This document shows, piece after piece, positions 34,716-48,244 of a stretch of DNA of 64,000 nt. Where the stretch lies: NCBI GenBank assembly GCA_031472005.1, contig PZJY01000008.1, forward strand, positions 868,001-932,000. Reading direction: 5' to 3'. This DNA comes from Tetracladium setigerum (taxonomy: Eukaryota > Ascomycota > Leotiomycetes > Helotiales). Every line of letters starts with the position of its first letter. Position 1 is the stretch's first letter. Both the position numbers and the translations under genes were made by a program. Under the pieces are notes generated by a model that searched no databases, was not told the origin of the DNA, and saw nothing but the letters and a program-made list of their open reading frames with translations.

Positions 34716-34880
34716 CTAAAATGTGGGGGTGGATTGTTGGATAAAGAGAAGGGAGACAGGATGGAGATGGCGGAGGTAAAATGGAGGGGTGGATTGTTGG
34801 AGCTTGGAATGATGGAAGACCGGAAGGATATCGCAGAAGCGAGAGGTAGAGGTGAATTGTTGGATGAAGAGTCGAGATTG
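34676..34880. repeat. Decayed ~70-bp tandem repeat running out of the gene's 3' end
   Basis: GATGGCGTAGCTAAAATG and GGGTGGATTGTTGGA recur as GATGGCGGAGGTAAAATG and GGGTGGATTGTTGGA about 68 bases later, then as GAGGTAGAGGTGAATTGTTG. The first copy spans the end and stop codon of the membrane protein gene. Confidence 0.65.
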
Positions 34881-36950
34881 AAATCGCGAGGAAGGAATGG
34901 TACTTGCAGTTCCGTAATAGGCATGGCCCAACGCATGGGATAATGAAAGAGCTCACAAGCCGTTTCTGTGAGAAGACACTGTGATACTAGCGCTATTCAT
35001 TGCAAGTTTGATCTATGTCTCGACAGATAGAGTTTGGAAGAGGGAAATAAACTCTTTCATCAAAAAATGCTTCGTAATAGCCGGTTCATCCTCTTTTGCT
35101 CGGGGATTAGATCAAGTGGCAGGAGATAGTCTCAGGCATATGCCCGCCAATTTGATAGTTGAACGGTGTCTCTGTATCGAATTTTTTGTTCGACTGAACT
35201 GCAAATAAAATGCGGCAAAAAAAATAACAACAAACAGGCTTCTTGAGTAAATCGTTTTCGTTCCAAACTTCTGGCTGACTCCAATAATCGTCAGGGAGTC
35301 GGAGTCGGAGTCGAAGTTCGGAGCTAGGCTGAACCGTTGTAGTACTGTTCTGTATTGTATACTTATTAGACCTAACATGGTTAGGCGCATTTTTTCTTAG
35401 AACAACGACTGCAATTCTTTCCCTGTCGACATGATTAGCATTACCGCATCACAATGACTTCTGTCATCGAAACCGCACCGTAACTCGTAACGGTTGGTCA
35501 TCTATGTGAAGTACAAATTCTACACCTCCTCCGATCCTGAAGGGTGCAGCAATGTTGGCCCGCGTATTCCGAACACCACCAAAGTCCCAAAATTCGACTC
35601 CAGCTATTTGATGTGACAACAAGCAGCTCTGGGAGAGCGCCGTCAGATTTCGTAAAACGCCTCAGTCCTCTTCCCAATTTTGGGCGAGGATATCTGGGCG
35701 TATGTGAGAGGTTCCAAGAGCTATCGACACGAGAAAGATATGAACTGCAGAGTTCATTGGGCACAATCTCCACCCACACCATAGGGTGACTGTAGCTGAC
35801 CAACGAAGCATATTTGCTAGGTGTTCTGGATTAACGAAGATAATCGATGAAATAATTGCTCTTTAGCAAAGCTTGCTTCGGTTGTGGAGGTGCAATTGAA
35901 CGACGCTTCTGCACCGTTGTCTCTGGTTTCGAGTGGAGAGGAATGCTCTGCTGCAGGTCTTCTATTCAACCACGGGAACGCACAACGAAGCATGGGAGAG
36001 TAGTACTCACACCTAAAAGCTCGTTAGTGTTGTCAATTCGAATGGAATCATAGAACTTGGGGTCTTATTACTCGTAAATTTGGATTGTTGATTGGTTTGA
36101 TGAGAAGAGAGGAAGAACTGTCCGATTTCAAGACACGTCCTAGCCTGCCAAGACCATCCCTCCTCGCACACATTCCCTATTTTTCCTTTATCTCTCTTTC
36201 AAGGTGCTATCATTTACATAATACCTAATGCCTAAGGATTTGAAAGATGAGTGGAAGTTGATGAAAAAAGAAATGAATTACCTCACGGCGGAGCAGGAAT
36301 TTGAAGATTTGAAGGAAGAATCTTGGAAGGGAAGACAAAGACGGGAATAGCTTCTTTTTTTCGTTTTTTGGGGGGCTCCTAGGTTCTTTTATTAGCGGCT
36401 ATCTCCAAGATTTCTCGGAATATGATCAATGAAATCATTACGCATCTAAAGGCAACGTAGCTTCTGCATTATTTTCTGCCTGGTATATTTTCCTTCTCTC
36501 AGGGTGCTCCGACTTTCGACTTTTCGGCTTTTCGGATTTTCGGATTTTTATATCTGAAGACGAAGGGGTAATAGACGTTGGAGAATAGGCAGCTTCTAGG
36601 TTATTTCTCTCTGGTATTTCCATGGATTTCTAGTTTCAGTGCTGTCATCCTACTCACGTCCCCGTCTTAGATCTATCTCTACACCTACGACAAAGGTACT
36701 AAAATATAATATACATTGCTCTCCCCGGAGCCTCCACTCACCATTTAAACAGCCACCAACACCAACCCCAATCCCCAATTACCTCTCACCCACCGACCGC
36801 CATCCTCAACAAAACCACCTAACCATCTAATCTCTCCATCCCCCCTCTCTCCCTATTCTCCCCCTCTTCGCCCCCGTCGTCCTCTCCACCTGATCCCTAA
36901 CCCAACTCGCCCTCGTTCTCCAAACCGCCACACTCGTTGCCGAACTAATC
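34881..36950. other. Intergenic
   Basis: No gene was recognised in this 2 kb. It contains the CGACTTTT-related repeat at 36510-36550. The right end is the 3' flank of the minus-strand gene that follows and is strongly C-rich on the plus strand. Confidence 0.5.
36510..36550. repeat. Degenerate CGACTTTT-type tandem repeat
   Basis: CGACTTT, CGACTTTT, CGGCTTTT, CGGATTTT and CGGATTTTTA follow one another, ending in TTTTTATAT like the element at 8139-8349. Confidence 0.75.
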
Positions 36951-38775
36951 CTATTCCCAGCCCCACCAAGTCCCCCTCCATAACCTCCCTCTGAGCAACT
37001 TTCTCTCTCTCCCTCTCCAACCTGCCCAAACACTCGTATTCCAACTGGTCGTGCTACGCACTGTACCACTCATCATACTCTGTCTCTCTCTAGCCAACCT
37101 ACCAAACTCATCTCTCTCATCCGGTTTACGCAATCCTTCGAGGTTCTCAGCGAAGGGGTTTCTGCCCAGTACGCCGGATTCGTGTTCAGATGAGGGTGTG
37201 GAGTCGTATGGGACGCCGTCGGAGAGGTTGTTGAGTCCTTGAAGTGCAGTGAGGGGACGTGTGGAGGAGCGGAGACCGCCAGACATCATTGTTGGATCGT
37301 TGGCGTATGTGATGTTGTTATTGATGCTCCTGTCATTCACCCCACCACCGCTAGCCTTCAACATGGCTTTATTTAATCCAGCGAGAGGTTTGGTGACTGC
37401 GTCTTGAGGACGGGAGTTGAGGCTTGCGCGGGCGATGGTGCGAGCTTCGTCCCAGTCGCCACTGGCTTCGATCAAGACTCTCTCGGCGTTTTCTTCTTCC
37501 TTGGTCTTGTAGCCGAAGGTGAAATCGGGTAGACCTGTTGAGCCTGCACCTGAGAAGTCTTGGGTTGATTTTGGTTTCATGACTAATTTTCCACTAGTGT
37601 TCCTCTTCAAGGTCGCTTTTCTCGTAACCTCGTTGTGTTCTCCCATGGCGAGCAGATCTTGAGATTGAGAGCGTTGATGTGAACGCATGATATCACCGTT
37701 CAGTGCCTTGGTTGAGAGTAGCTCCGGCTTGACAAGATCAAGACGTTCAGCGCGGTAGCTGGATGTCGTTGATGGGGGAACGTTAAATTGATTTACGTCC
37801 TTTTCTTTTTCGTCAGAGGAGTAGTGTGAGGAGACGGGACGAACGGGGAGGAAGCGGGTGAGGAATGTCCGTCGGTGGGATGATGGTGGTTTCTTTTCAT
37901 TGAATTCTGGTGCCATCGGCGAGGCAGGTGGTAAATCATTGCTGCTGGATGCCTTGCGACGTTTGACAAAGCGGCGGAAGAGAAGAAATGCTATTCCCAA
38001 AATTATTGACACGCCGACTGGAAGATGGCGATCATGTTAGTCACAAATTTTATGCAGATGCTCAAGGAGACGGAGTTCAAGCTTACGTAAAACACCCAAT
38101 ACCTCCAACGCGATCGTTGCATTGTGAGAAAGCGTCTTATGAGCTCTGGTTTGCGGAGCTGCCACGGTATCTTCAACTGGGACTACTGTTGCTGAGGCAC
38201 CTGATCCCGTGGCTGTCGATTTGATTTCGGTTAAGATTGGAGATAGCTGGTGACGACGTGATGAGCTGGTACTAGTTACAGTTGCGAATGTTGTTGTTGG
38301 CGGCTGTGCTCCCTAGGCGATGTTAGTATTCTACTTCTCTGTGCACGGGAGAATCACCTACCGGCGCCTCAGTAATCGGGAGTACTACGGGTGCGGGTGC
38401 TGGAGCTGGAGCTGGAGCAGCAGGCGGTCCAGGTGTGGGTGTGAATAGCGGGATAGTTGATGTTGAGGATGTTGAGGATGTTGAGGATGATGTTGTTGTT
38501 GACGAAGATGTTGATGTTGTTGGCGATGAAGATATTTGTGTGGTCTCAGCAGCCGCTGAAGTGCTGATTGATGCAACTGATTGAGTTTTCGTTATCGCCG
38601 GACTTGCTGTCTGTGTTGATTCATCTTCGCTCTCAGAAGACTCGCCACCAGACTCGCTGGACTCCTCGGCAGGAAGAGCAGCCTGTCGTCTTTCCTTTCG
38701 CTTCTGGATATTGCGGCGACGACGAAGGACGGCCGCCATCGTACGATCCTCCTCACGACCCAAGAACTCTGCCAT
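36951..38775 (-). CDS. Single-span Ser/Thr/Pro-rich membrane protein, not recognised
   Basis: Three exons (38362-38775, 38087-38312, 36951-38017) give 568 residues. Order of parts: a charged N-terminus with RRRR and KRKERR, a long Ser/Thr stretch, a Pro/Ala block, a single hydrophobic helix (LGVLLGVSIILGIAFLLFRR), then a cytosolic half of about 330 polar residues. The layout resembles fungal wall-stress sensors (Ser/Thr-rich outside, one helix, long tail), but no signal peptide or WSC-type Cys domain is seen, so that is only an analogy. The last 40 codons turn Arg/Trp/Gly-rich; another frame there ends in a more protein-like sequence (SVAVWRTRASWVRDQVERT), so a further missing base near 37000-37070 is possible and the C-terminus is unsure. 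Confidence 0.65.
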
Positions 38776-41096
38776 TTTCAGGGATTGAAGCGAATCGAAT
38801 GAATTAAGAGTCGCGTTCGAATTTCGAGAATTTAAAAAAGAAAGAAAAAAAACACATGCAGGAACCTGTCCTTCTCTTCCTCCAGTGAAGCGTGATTGAA
38901 AAGCGAGAATCAATCTCAATAGTCGTCAACGACTTGCAAAGAATAGAACCCCGGATGTTGACTCTCCAGTTCCAAGAAATGAACGTACGTAAGGAAACAA
39001 AGAAAAAGGCTTGGGTGAAAAGAGAGAAGAGACCAGTAGGCAGGAGGAAGTTTCGGACGACAAGGAAAGCTACTGGTAATAAGAAAATGCTGCGCACAGT
39101 CGTACCCTTCGCTCCACGCAACTCCCGACCACGCAGGTCACTACTGACATCCATCGTGAAACGCTTGGTATCACCAGCCCGTCCATTCGATTGCCAGAGC
39201 CTCAATGAATTTAGCGCATTAGCGAGCCAGAAGTGAGGATCTACCCGCGATTCGGGTTGGGGAGAGGTCGGCTAAACAGTCGTGCGACAGAATTGGCGAC
39301 TTGGCAGGTTTGAGGATGAGGCAGAGGATGTTTCGGCTGACGAACACGGTTGTGGATGCCGAGACTGTCAAACTCCAATCAATTCAGAATTTCAGATGAG
39401 AAACGTTGAAACAATCAATTTGGAATGGAAATGGTGGCATTGAGGCGAGTGGTGGTGAGCCTCGGATCCGGCTGTTGTGAGAGGTTCATGATAATTCAGC
39501 AAATATCGTTCGGATGTTGAACATCGCGTTCATGGACTGTGTCGAACAAGCCAGGAAGAGGTAAACTCAATTCGATGAATGAGCATTACTCAAAACATCT
39601 ACAGCTGAGGAACTTCAACTGCTATCAATTCAGCCTAACGCTCTCACGAAAACGAAGTTGTGGAGTCGTGGGGAATTTGGTCTGGATTTGGGAAAACAAA
39701 AGTTGTGGAATAGTGGAGAGGCCTGGATTTTGGCCGTGATCACCAACAGAACACCAACAGTAATATTTCAACGCTCAGGAGATCAGTGACGAGTTCTCCA
39801 AGCATTAGCTGGCGGTTACAAAAAAGGGAATGGTTGTTGATGGTGTCGATAGTTTAGAAGAAGCTAGACGAAATGGAAAGTGTCACGTGTCACCTATAAT
39901 AAACTTTCACTGCAAGATTGACTCGACTGATACTTGAAGAAAGTATACTGAAATTTGAGATGAGTGTCAAGGAGCTGGTACCAGTTGCAAATCTGCAAAG
40001 AATGGATAGAAGGTAGACAGAAAGGGATGGTGTGTCACGACTCAGCCAAAGAAAAAAACGTGTCACGTGCAGTTTCCAAATAACGTTTGCCTGAGTGCCT
40101 CAAGTTTCACTTGGTATCATCTTAAGGCTGGTGATGCTTAAGGTCTTAAGCTTTGTGAACGAAATGAGATGAAGACCGTGGGCAGTCTGGCGTTATGTGA
40201 CAACAGAGTCATGCAAACCTTGAGGTTCCCTAGATCCCGGAATGCAAAAAACTAGGAGAGCAAGATGCTGAATCACAAACGAAGTGATACTTGCCCTCAA
40301 AATTCGGTATGAGATCAAAAGGTAATACCTGAGGGTCGTAAAGAACGAACGTTGTAGCGCTGAACTTCTTTTACGTTCTAACTCCGGATTCGAATCCAAT
40401 ATCCCCAATGATATGATGACCAAACATTCCGTGATCCGTCGTCGATGCCTCGCAGATAAATCCAAGACGGCATCCGCCATATCCAGTTCTTAATTCCCAA
40501 GGGCACGGCCACGGCCACGGCTACTTGCTTGTTGGCGTTGTGCCAACTGTCACTTCCGTACGGATGCATTTTGACATGAGCGAACTTCAACAAACGGGAA
40601 AGATTTGCAGAGGATGTGGTCATCAATCATGTGGACTTGTCTGCACCATTGTGTGATACTCTGCGTGATTTCCTTCCACTTTGGGAGTGGGATGCGCTCA
40701 TCACTTGTTTAGTAGCGTCCATATATATAGTGATATAATAGCAGCAGGGTTGCGAATGACAAATTCTTGTGTGGAGAGTTACAGAAATGCAAACGAGGGA
40801 GAATCTTGTGGGGGGAAATCCTGGCCCAAGGAGCAGACGATCTTCGCGAACATCCAAAACGACAGAAAATCGAAATGCATTGGGAATGAATTAGGCACTG
40901 ATCTGCTAAAATGAAAGCCACCTGTTGATTGCATAGCGGTGAGGTCGATTTGCGGTCATTGCGCCTCAGTTCGTTCAGAAGACGATGCTCACCTTCACTC
41001 GGCTAATACAGATAACTTACTGCCACATGGCAAATCAGCGGGCAGAGAAACGGGCCAAATAATCCAGCATACTGGCTCATAAAATCTCATGGAATG

Positions 41097-41116
41097 AAAA
41101 AAAAAAAAAAAAAAAA
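41097..41116. repeat. Run of 20 adenines
   Basis: An uninterrupted A20 tract in non-coding sequence. It could be a polymerase-slippage tract or the tail of an old retroposed copy. No target-site duplication was made out. Confidence 0.7.
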
Positions 41117-41931
41117 GAAGTCGAGCCTCCAACAGCGTGTCTTCCCACATTGGTGCGGAGACACTTCTCCTAGAGACATAAGACACGTTTACGGCAAGCA
41201 ATTCGGCAGCCCTGGGTTTGTGGACTGGACAACTGAGTGAAAATCAAAAGGAAACACAATGAAAGATCATCCGTATTCTGCTGTACCCAGTGGAGTGAAA
41301 GAGAAATATACACTTTTGTTGTGAAAAGACCAGGATTCCACGCCATTTGCTGCATGTCCCAGTGAAGAGTATGCAGGTCGAAAAAGGATGAAGCAAAAGA
41401 AAAATCCGAGTTGTTCAATTGTCAATGGCACAGTACTGTACGCCATGCTAGCACGTTCCTAATCTTTTGCTTCCTAGATCTTGGAATTGCCAATCACGAA
41501 GCTGCTCGCAATTGATTTCTTGGTTTCAGAAGCAATCACTTATCCGGCGTGGCCTGGTCACCTTGTCCACCAACCTTCACAAACCAACACCCAGAAGCCC
41601 TCCGAGGAGCTGGTTGGATAATCCCCTGAGCAATAGATGCGGTGCAGCAAAGAAACGGAGATCAGTGTTACCTTCAGATGAAAATCCTCGCAACAGCGAT
41701 CCCTGATTGGCACAAGTTTCCTCAAACCCGGTGGCTGGCTGTCCAGTCAACAATAGTCCGAGTCAGCTAGCTAATATGTCCACAATAATCGGTCAAAGGT
41801 CGATTGTAGAACGCACCTCAATGGAGTGCGTCATATTTTGGCGGGTAAAGCTGCCAAAATTGCAGGAGAAGGGCTTGTGCGACTCAGTCGCGGTTATTAT
41901 CTTTATTGTTGAGAGGTTTTTGCTGAGTTAA

Positions 41932-42402
41932 TCACTCGAGACGATCATCATCTCCTCCACGAAGCATCAAGCTGATAAGTTCAATCGTACTTCGCAGTTG
42001 AAAACTCGCCACCTCGCTAACACTTAGGAAAACATGATAACTGATGATATCGAGGTATTCGAGATTCTTCCGGGAATTCGTTTGTGAAGGGGGCAGCCTT
42101 TGAAATGCTGCAAGTGTGGCCTGAGACTTTGCAATAAAAACGCCCAGATCCAAATCTTAAAAATTCTGGCATGATCTTTCAAGCAGGTAGCCAACGTCAA
42201 CAGATTTGGTTCTACCAAGCGACTCAGTCAAGCGGTCGAATGAGAGGAATTGGAACATGTATTCTCCCTGTGTGAGGTATTTTGAAAGGGATATTTTAAG
42301 CAAATTCGGCAAGTGATTTGAACACAACGTGATGCTGTACTCGAAAGCGTGAGTCCTCTGACTCCTCAAAATCCGGCACATCGAGCGGATGGAAAGTTGC
42401 AT
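41932..42402 (-). pseudogene. Possible decayed open frame with one internal stop
   Basis: On the minus strand a frame of about 157 codons is open except for a single TAA at 42157-42159, just after CQNF. The predicted protein has no recognised domain. It may be an eroded gene, or chance. Confidence 0.2.
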
Positions 42403-45057
42403 CGTTGATGGAGAGCGTTATCTACCGACAGCTTTTACGTGCGTACTACTAGTCACGAGCTGAGTCCAAGGGAGTTGGAAAATGGGCTTCTTCTCGCCAG
42501 CCCTCAATTGAAACCATCAAAATCCAACGGTCTTCGAAGCTTCGGCAGTTTTTTGTTCGTTTGATCAAACCGTGCTGAAAACGTGGCGTTGGCTGCAGAG
42601 GTGAAGGTGTGATGGCTGTGGAAGCGGGAATATGACAAGTCAGAGAGGTGTCAAACGTGGGTTGATGGAAAGAAGCTCAACAGCGATGACGGGGTGATTG
42701 AGGTGTTGGTTTCTACTGAGTAGAGTAGTAAGACAAACAGATTTGCTGGGTTTGTGTGTAGTGTGCTCTCGGAGAATGTTGGTTCCCTTGAGAGATGTCT
42801 AAGACCTCAGCAGGCAAGCTGCATTTCCAAGAAGCTGGTCGTCGCTGTGCAAACGAGAAAGGTCTGGAAGGAGCAGAGATGCCGGCTTCTTGGACTGAGA
42901 TCTTGTGGGATTAAGCTGGCTCACGGCCAATAGAAGAGCCTGGGAGCCGGGCCGTCGGTTCAGAATTGGACGCCATGTTCGGCACGGGATGTGGTGCTGG
43001 AATCATTATCTGTGCTGTATTGCTGGTGGAGGTATTTTATGATATGCTTTTGTGGAGGAGGGAGGAACACCTTCGTGTTGACTTGCGGATTAGCTGTAAG
43101 GTAAGCCTGGTAAGGTATGTTGATTTCCCGGTTACACTAAAGGAGGCGTTGAGGAAGGTTCATTGGTAAACCATAGAAGGACACCATGTTTATGACGAGC
43201 TAAAGAAAACGCGGAGCCAACCCATTCGAAGTTAGCCAGCTGGATACTGCATCAAGAATTCAAATCAAATCTAATGGCGGTAAGGATGAAGGCCCCAGGC
43301 CTTACTGTATGATGAGAGCCTGACGTCAAATAACGTGGCAGCCACAATGCTGCATCGTTCTACGAAATATGTGAAGTATGTCACTTCCAGAATGCGAGAT
43401 GTCGAATATTGCTGCAGAGTTCGACGAGAGAAAGTCTTGGACGAAGTCTAAATCTAAACTTGGATGCTTTTAACAGGTAAGGTAGCACAAAGCCACATGC
43501 CACTATCTCCGGCCTGTACAGTAGTACTGTACGTAGTATCCTTGTCGTCGTGAGATATCCAACTCTCAAGAGACTCGTACGAGGAGGATAAGTGATGTGT
43601 TTGTAAGCCAATTGTTCTCTCTGTCTTTGTTGACATCGTAAGCGAGGCGTACGGAGTTCGCAATAGCCAGACGCCATGGTTCCATTATTTCTATTTTCTT
43701 TGATTGAACCTTTTTCATTAGTGCTGCTTGTCCTTGTCCAACATCAAGAATGAATATACCCCTCCATGATCCATGCACCATCCCTAGACATCTGTCGTTC
43801 GTTCACTTCTATCTATCAGACCACTTTGGCTCGGGTTGGCCGAGAAGGGCAGCTTCTCCGTCCGCCACGGCCACTTCCGCCAATGACCAGCCTTCAACCC
43901 CCAGCATTGCTCGACATTGCGGAGAGACCAGGCCAATGACAGCCGCTGAGTGTCTGAAATCAGCGTCCTTTCCCGGGTTATGGGAACCCCATTCACGGTC
44001 GATGCACTAGCAGAATATGCGGAAGAGCTGTGCCAACCCAACCTACCTGCCTAGCCCCCGTTTTTGTCGTCGCTCCCCCGACCGAAGAAGAAGAGGAAGA
44101 AGTAGAATCCAGCGCTTGTGCCATGGATGCTGATGCTGCTGCGCTGCTGCAACGTCCCTCATCCTCATCCTCGTCCACCATCCCCAGCAGCAGCCAACAG
44201 CAAGGGATACAGAGGACAGAAGAAGAATAGACCGGAATAGAGCAGCATAGAGCAGAGACGAGACCGGCGACCAGAGAACACAGCCCAGCGACAAGCAACT
44301 ATCAGAGAACCAACAGCGAGGTGGAAATCACAAATTCCAGCCCTCCACCCTCAATAATCCTGCTCGCATTGCAGTCGCCCTCGCATTATTTCCACGTCCC
44401 TCCCTCCCCTTCTGCATCTGTCTCTGCCTCCATCGAGCAATACTCCGATCCTCGCTGAGAGCTCGATCGCTGGTCGCACAATCCAACAGACAGCACGCAC
44501 AGCACCGACAAACCTTCTTGCGGCCCGTTTCGAGGAAACCAACAAATAAATCCGTTGCCTGCAATAACTTGCACCACCCACACATACATATAAAACTCGA
44601 CAGTCTGCCTAGGTCCGTTGTGGGTTGTTGTGGGGTTGTTGTTCTATTGGATAGGTATCATTTGTTGTATTGGGAAGGTTTTTGAGGTGGATGAAGATAC
44701 GAACAAAATCCGGAATCCGGAGTATGAATTGAAGAAGCAGACGCCCAATACCACCTCGAATCAATCAACAAACCTGTCTGTCCTTTGCGCATTCTTTGTA
44801 CAACGCTCAGTGCCGCTCACTTCCGCGGTTGTATTGTGGATTGCTTGGAGAGATCCATACATCGACCTCCCCAGACCGACCTGCACGACTCAACCGCCTC
44901 ACCATCCCTCTCCCCGAGGCGCTTCTCATGCACAGCAGTTTGCCCAGTAGAAGTTGTCCTCGAGATTGCAAGAACAAACAATACTTGCTCCCCAGCCAAT
45001 CGCCAGGATTGTATCGAGCACACTTTGTGTAACTTGAGATATTGTGGGAGCCCAGAA

Positions 45058-45092
45058 CAACAACTGCAGCAACAACAACAACTAGAAACACA
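45058..45092. repeat. CAA-rich microsatellite in the probable velvet leader
   Basis: Interrupted CAA triplets run for about 35 bases, 290 bases before the velvet start codon. Confidence 0.7.
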
Positions 45093-45382
45093 TTGAGACA
45101 GATTACCCGCCGGCCAACTTGTCTTGAAGCTACCGCCCATTTCAGAAGAGTTCCAGCTAGCCAAATAACACAATACCCGGATACCAGCTTCCTGGATCCC
45201 ACATAATACAGGTCACCAACTCTTCCTGCTGCAGGTTCCCTCAAAGCTGCTTGCTCGAAGCACAAGTAGGTGGCTACCCTCTGTACACCTAGCAAAATTG
45301 ACCACGCCTGACTGATTTTTAGAACAGGCGCGCCAACCAGTATCGTCCGTTTGTGTTCCCAGAGTGAACACTCGATTTAAAT

Positions 45383-46705
45383 ATGTCACTCCGCGATCCC
45401 TCGAGTGGATTTTCGAATCCTCCCCCACTACAAAACAAGCCCTTCTCCCCTCCACCTCCTCCACAGAACGCAACCACTCCCCAAAACCTGCCGCCGATGT
45501 CTTCACTACTACACCAAGATCAAAGAAACGATCATCAAAATCATGATCGGACTCCTTACCAACTTCCCGCCAACTATATGCCGCAGCATGCCATCTGGCA
45601 CAGCGAGCAGAATCCCGAGGCACCACCTCCACACATCTACCAACCGCCACAAAATCATCCATCAATGCACAGTCAGGCAGGGCCGTACTTGGTCGCAAAT
45701 AGTCTGGGCATGGCGGTTCCAGTAAGTCAACAGGTGCCTCTCGCACAACGCCGGCAGGTCAAGAAGATCTCCCAGAGACGAGAAGACTTTGGGGTTCAAG
45801 ACGACGAGAGTCAAAAGTTTTCGCGTCCTTCGCCGCTAAAGGAAGGACATAGTCAACAACAGAAGGAGGTAGCTAAGTTGCAGACTCAGAATTCACCTTC
45901 GCTATATGCGGAGGCTTCGTCAAGGAGGGAATCTAAATCTGCCATTCCAATATCTGGCTTGTTGAGTGCGGATCCTAGGTATGTCATGCTCATGGCTACG
46001 AAGACTTAAACTGACAATGGTAGCCCTATTCAATCGTCTCGTCCAACATACACAATTCGATTACGCCAACAGCCAATGGCAGCGAGAGCATGTGGTTTCG
46101 GTGAGCGAGACCGCCGAGTGATCGATCCGCCGCCAATTCTGCAAATGGTCGTCGATTCCCCCAGTTCGACGAGAGAAGAGCTGCAGGCCATGATCAAGAG
46201 CAACATGTCTGTCGTACATTGCACATTATGGGACCCAGAAACCAACAAGGACGATACCGCCATGCCTGGGACAACAGATAAACGCCAACAACGGCGGTTG
46301 ATGGGCACACTTGTCTCATCACCTTTCGTTGGTCTCGACGAACATAACGTCGAAGGCTGCTTCTTCACATTCCCTGATCTCTCGGTGCGCACACCTGGTA
46401 GATATAGCCTGAAATTCAGTCTAGTTGTTCTCGATCCATCGAATATGCGACCAGGTGGGTCAGCCGCCGTTCAGAGCACAGCAATGAGCTCTCCCTTTCA
46501 AGTATTCAACGCCAAGGATTTCTGTGGTATGAGAGCTAGTACGGCATTAACTAAGAAGTTAAAAGGTCAGGGTTGCCTGATCAGTGTCAAGAAAGGTAAT
46601 CCAAAGAGTGGTGGCCATGATAGAGATGATGAAGATGACGATGACGACGATGATGATGAGGATGGTGATTCAAGGGGGAAAAGAGTCAAGAGACCGAGGA
46701 GGTGA
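45383..46705 (+). CDS. velC: Velvet-domain regulator, VelC type
   Basis: Velvet proteins are NF-kappaB-like fungal regulators that form dimers and link development with secondary metabolism. Two exons (45383-45978, 46024-46705; 45-bp intron) give 425 residues. About 200 disordered residues rich in Pro, Gln and Ser come first. The velvet domain follows: YTIRLRQQPMAARACGFGER, DRRVIDPPPILQM, VVHCTLWDPET, RLMGTLVSSPFVG, EGCFFTFPDLSVRTPGRYSL, LVVLDPSNMRPG and FQVFNAKDFCGMRASTALTK. It ends in an acidic run (about 15 Asp/Glu) and RGKRVKRPRR, a likely nuclear signal. RRVIDPPPI with RLMGTLVSSPFVG, and the C-terminal placement of the domain, fit VelC rather than VosA, VelB or VeA as I know them; the subtype is less sure than the family. 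Confidence 0.88.
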
Positions 46706-48244
46706 CCGATCTGATCCGATCTGATCGTAACCTCATCTCAAACTCGAAGATACCCTTCAACGACGTCTCTCTCTCCTTGCCTCCTCTCAAGCTCAAAGGC
46801 CTCAGCTCACGCGATACACATATGATGAAACGAAATATCGTACCCCCCAAAGTTGTCTTTACCTTATTCATAAAACGCCAGCATGTTATCTTGAGCGTGC
46901 GGTAAAGTGGCGTCTTCTTACTTTTTCTTCATCGCGGACATTTATTGGCGTTTTTTGGACGATCATGATGGATCATTCATCGTCGACGGAATCAATTGAT
47001 TACAAGTGTGTACGGCGTTTTTGGGTTGGGTATCCTTTTGGGAGGGGGGCTTTTGGTTCGTTCTTCGACGGGCTCTCTTGTCATGAAGACAATTCTTATT
47101 TACTTTGGGCGAGTGAAAAGATTTTTACCTTCTTTTTTCATTTGGGGAAGGGAAGACAGGAGTAGAGGGTGGCAATAGTTTGGGACATGGGATTGATTTT
47201 ATTCAATTCGAATTTTTCATGAAAAACTTTACACAAGCAAGCATTTATTCGGTTATTATTGCTTGTTGTTTCTTCATCATCCCGGGGTGTTATTTTTTTG
47301 GGTATCTTGTTTGGGAGGGACGATTGGACAGACGGAAGGAAATGGGGAATGAATGGGATGTTTGTTGAAATAAAATGGGATGGGAATTGAGAAGGGTCCT
47401 CTGAAATAGAAAATCTTTGAACTGGGAAATGGAATCTTAGGAATATTTTGGGTTAGGAAGGAATGGGTGGAGGGTTTAGTATATAGAGGATACTATGGAT
47501 AAATTTTGCATATATGATATATTATAATCATCCTCTCCATTTTCTTTTTGGACCAGGGGAAATACGATTAATCCAGTCAAATCTGGTGCTCGTGGCAGGC
47601 AACATGGTGTTTATGAAGTAATCCTCGAAGGTGTTGTTGATATGGGGCTCTTCAGAAACGGTGGAATCCTTGAACTGAGATGGATCGACGTTTTACAAAG
47701 TCAAAATAAACGTCATATCTTAAAATAACAAAGGCATGGAATAAATAATTCCCCACAATAGTCCAGAATAGAATGGTACTCCCTTGTTTAATAAATCCTT
47801 CCTGTCCCATTATACACTAATGCATCTTTGCTACTCTGCTAGATGAAAACAGGCTCGACTCCGACAGACGCATCGCTTGGCAACCCCGATTCGCAGCCCT
47901 GTCTCTTCAATCTGGAAGTAGCTACCTTTTAGTACATCTTTGCATTTTAAGCGTCAATCAAAAGACCCGTTGCTCGGAATACAATACCCCGCATTCCGTC
48001 CAAGATATCTCGCTTAGCATTTTTAATATCTGGCATGCCTTGGCAACTCCATTTTACAATTAATCTGCGACTTGAGGACCTATCTTTAACCGGAGAAATT
48101 AACACAGGGAAGAAGGCAAAGCAGGAAGGTGACAGACGCTATATAATGTGGTCTATAAGACTCGCCGTGCGTGCGGCGCTCCTCAGCTAGATATGAACTG
48201 CCAGTGTTTGGATCGTTGGTGATATTCTGTTTCGAGTTAACACC
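46706..48244. other. Intergenic
   Basis: No gene was recognised. The left side is the velvet 3' flank. The right side is the promoter of the CBM1 lyase gene. The sequence is AT-rich around 47450-47530 and 47690-47830. Confidence 0.55.

Larger units (their letters stand above)
38776..45382. other. 6.6-kb gene-poor region, including the probable 5' leader of the velvet gene
   Basis: No convincing gene was found on either strand. Contents: a 20-base A run at 41097-41116, one weak broken open frame at 41932-42402, GAA and GCTGCT microsatellites at about 44083-44160, and a CAA-repeat at 45058-45092. The last kilobase could be an upstream leader of the velvet gene, as regulators of this type often have long leaders. 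Short non-conserved or non-coding RNA genes would be invisible to me. Confidence 0.5.

Noticed and set aside
40380..40400. GGATTCGAATCC, like a tRNA B-box
   Set aside because: It is a simple palindrome. No A-box, acceptor stem or cloverleaf could be built around it.
44785..45295. Several overlapping frames on both strands before the velvet gene
   Set aside because: They overlap one another, lack domains and cover a region better explained as the velvet gene's leader.
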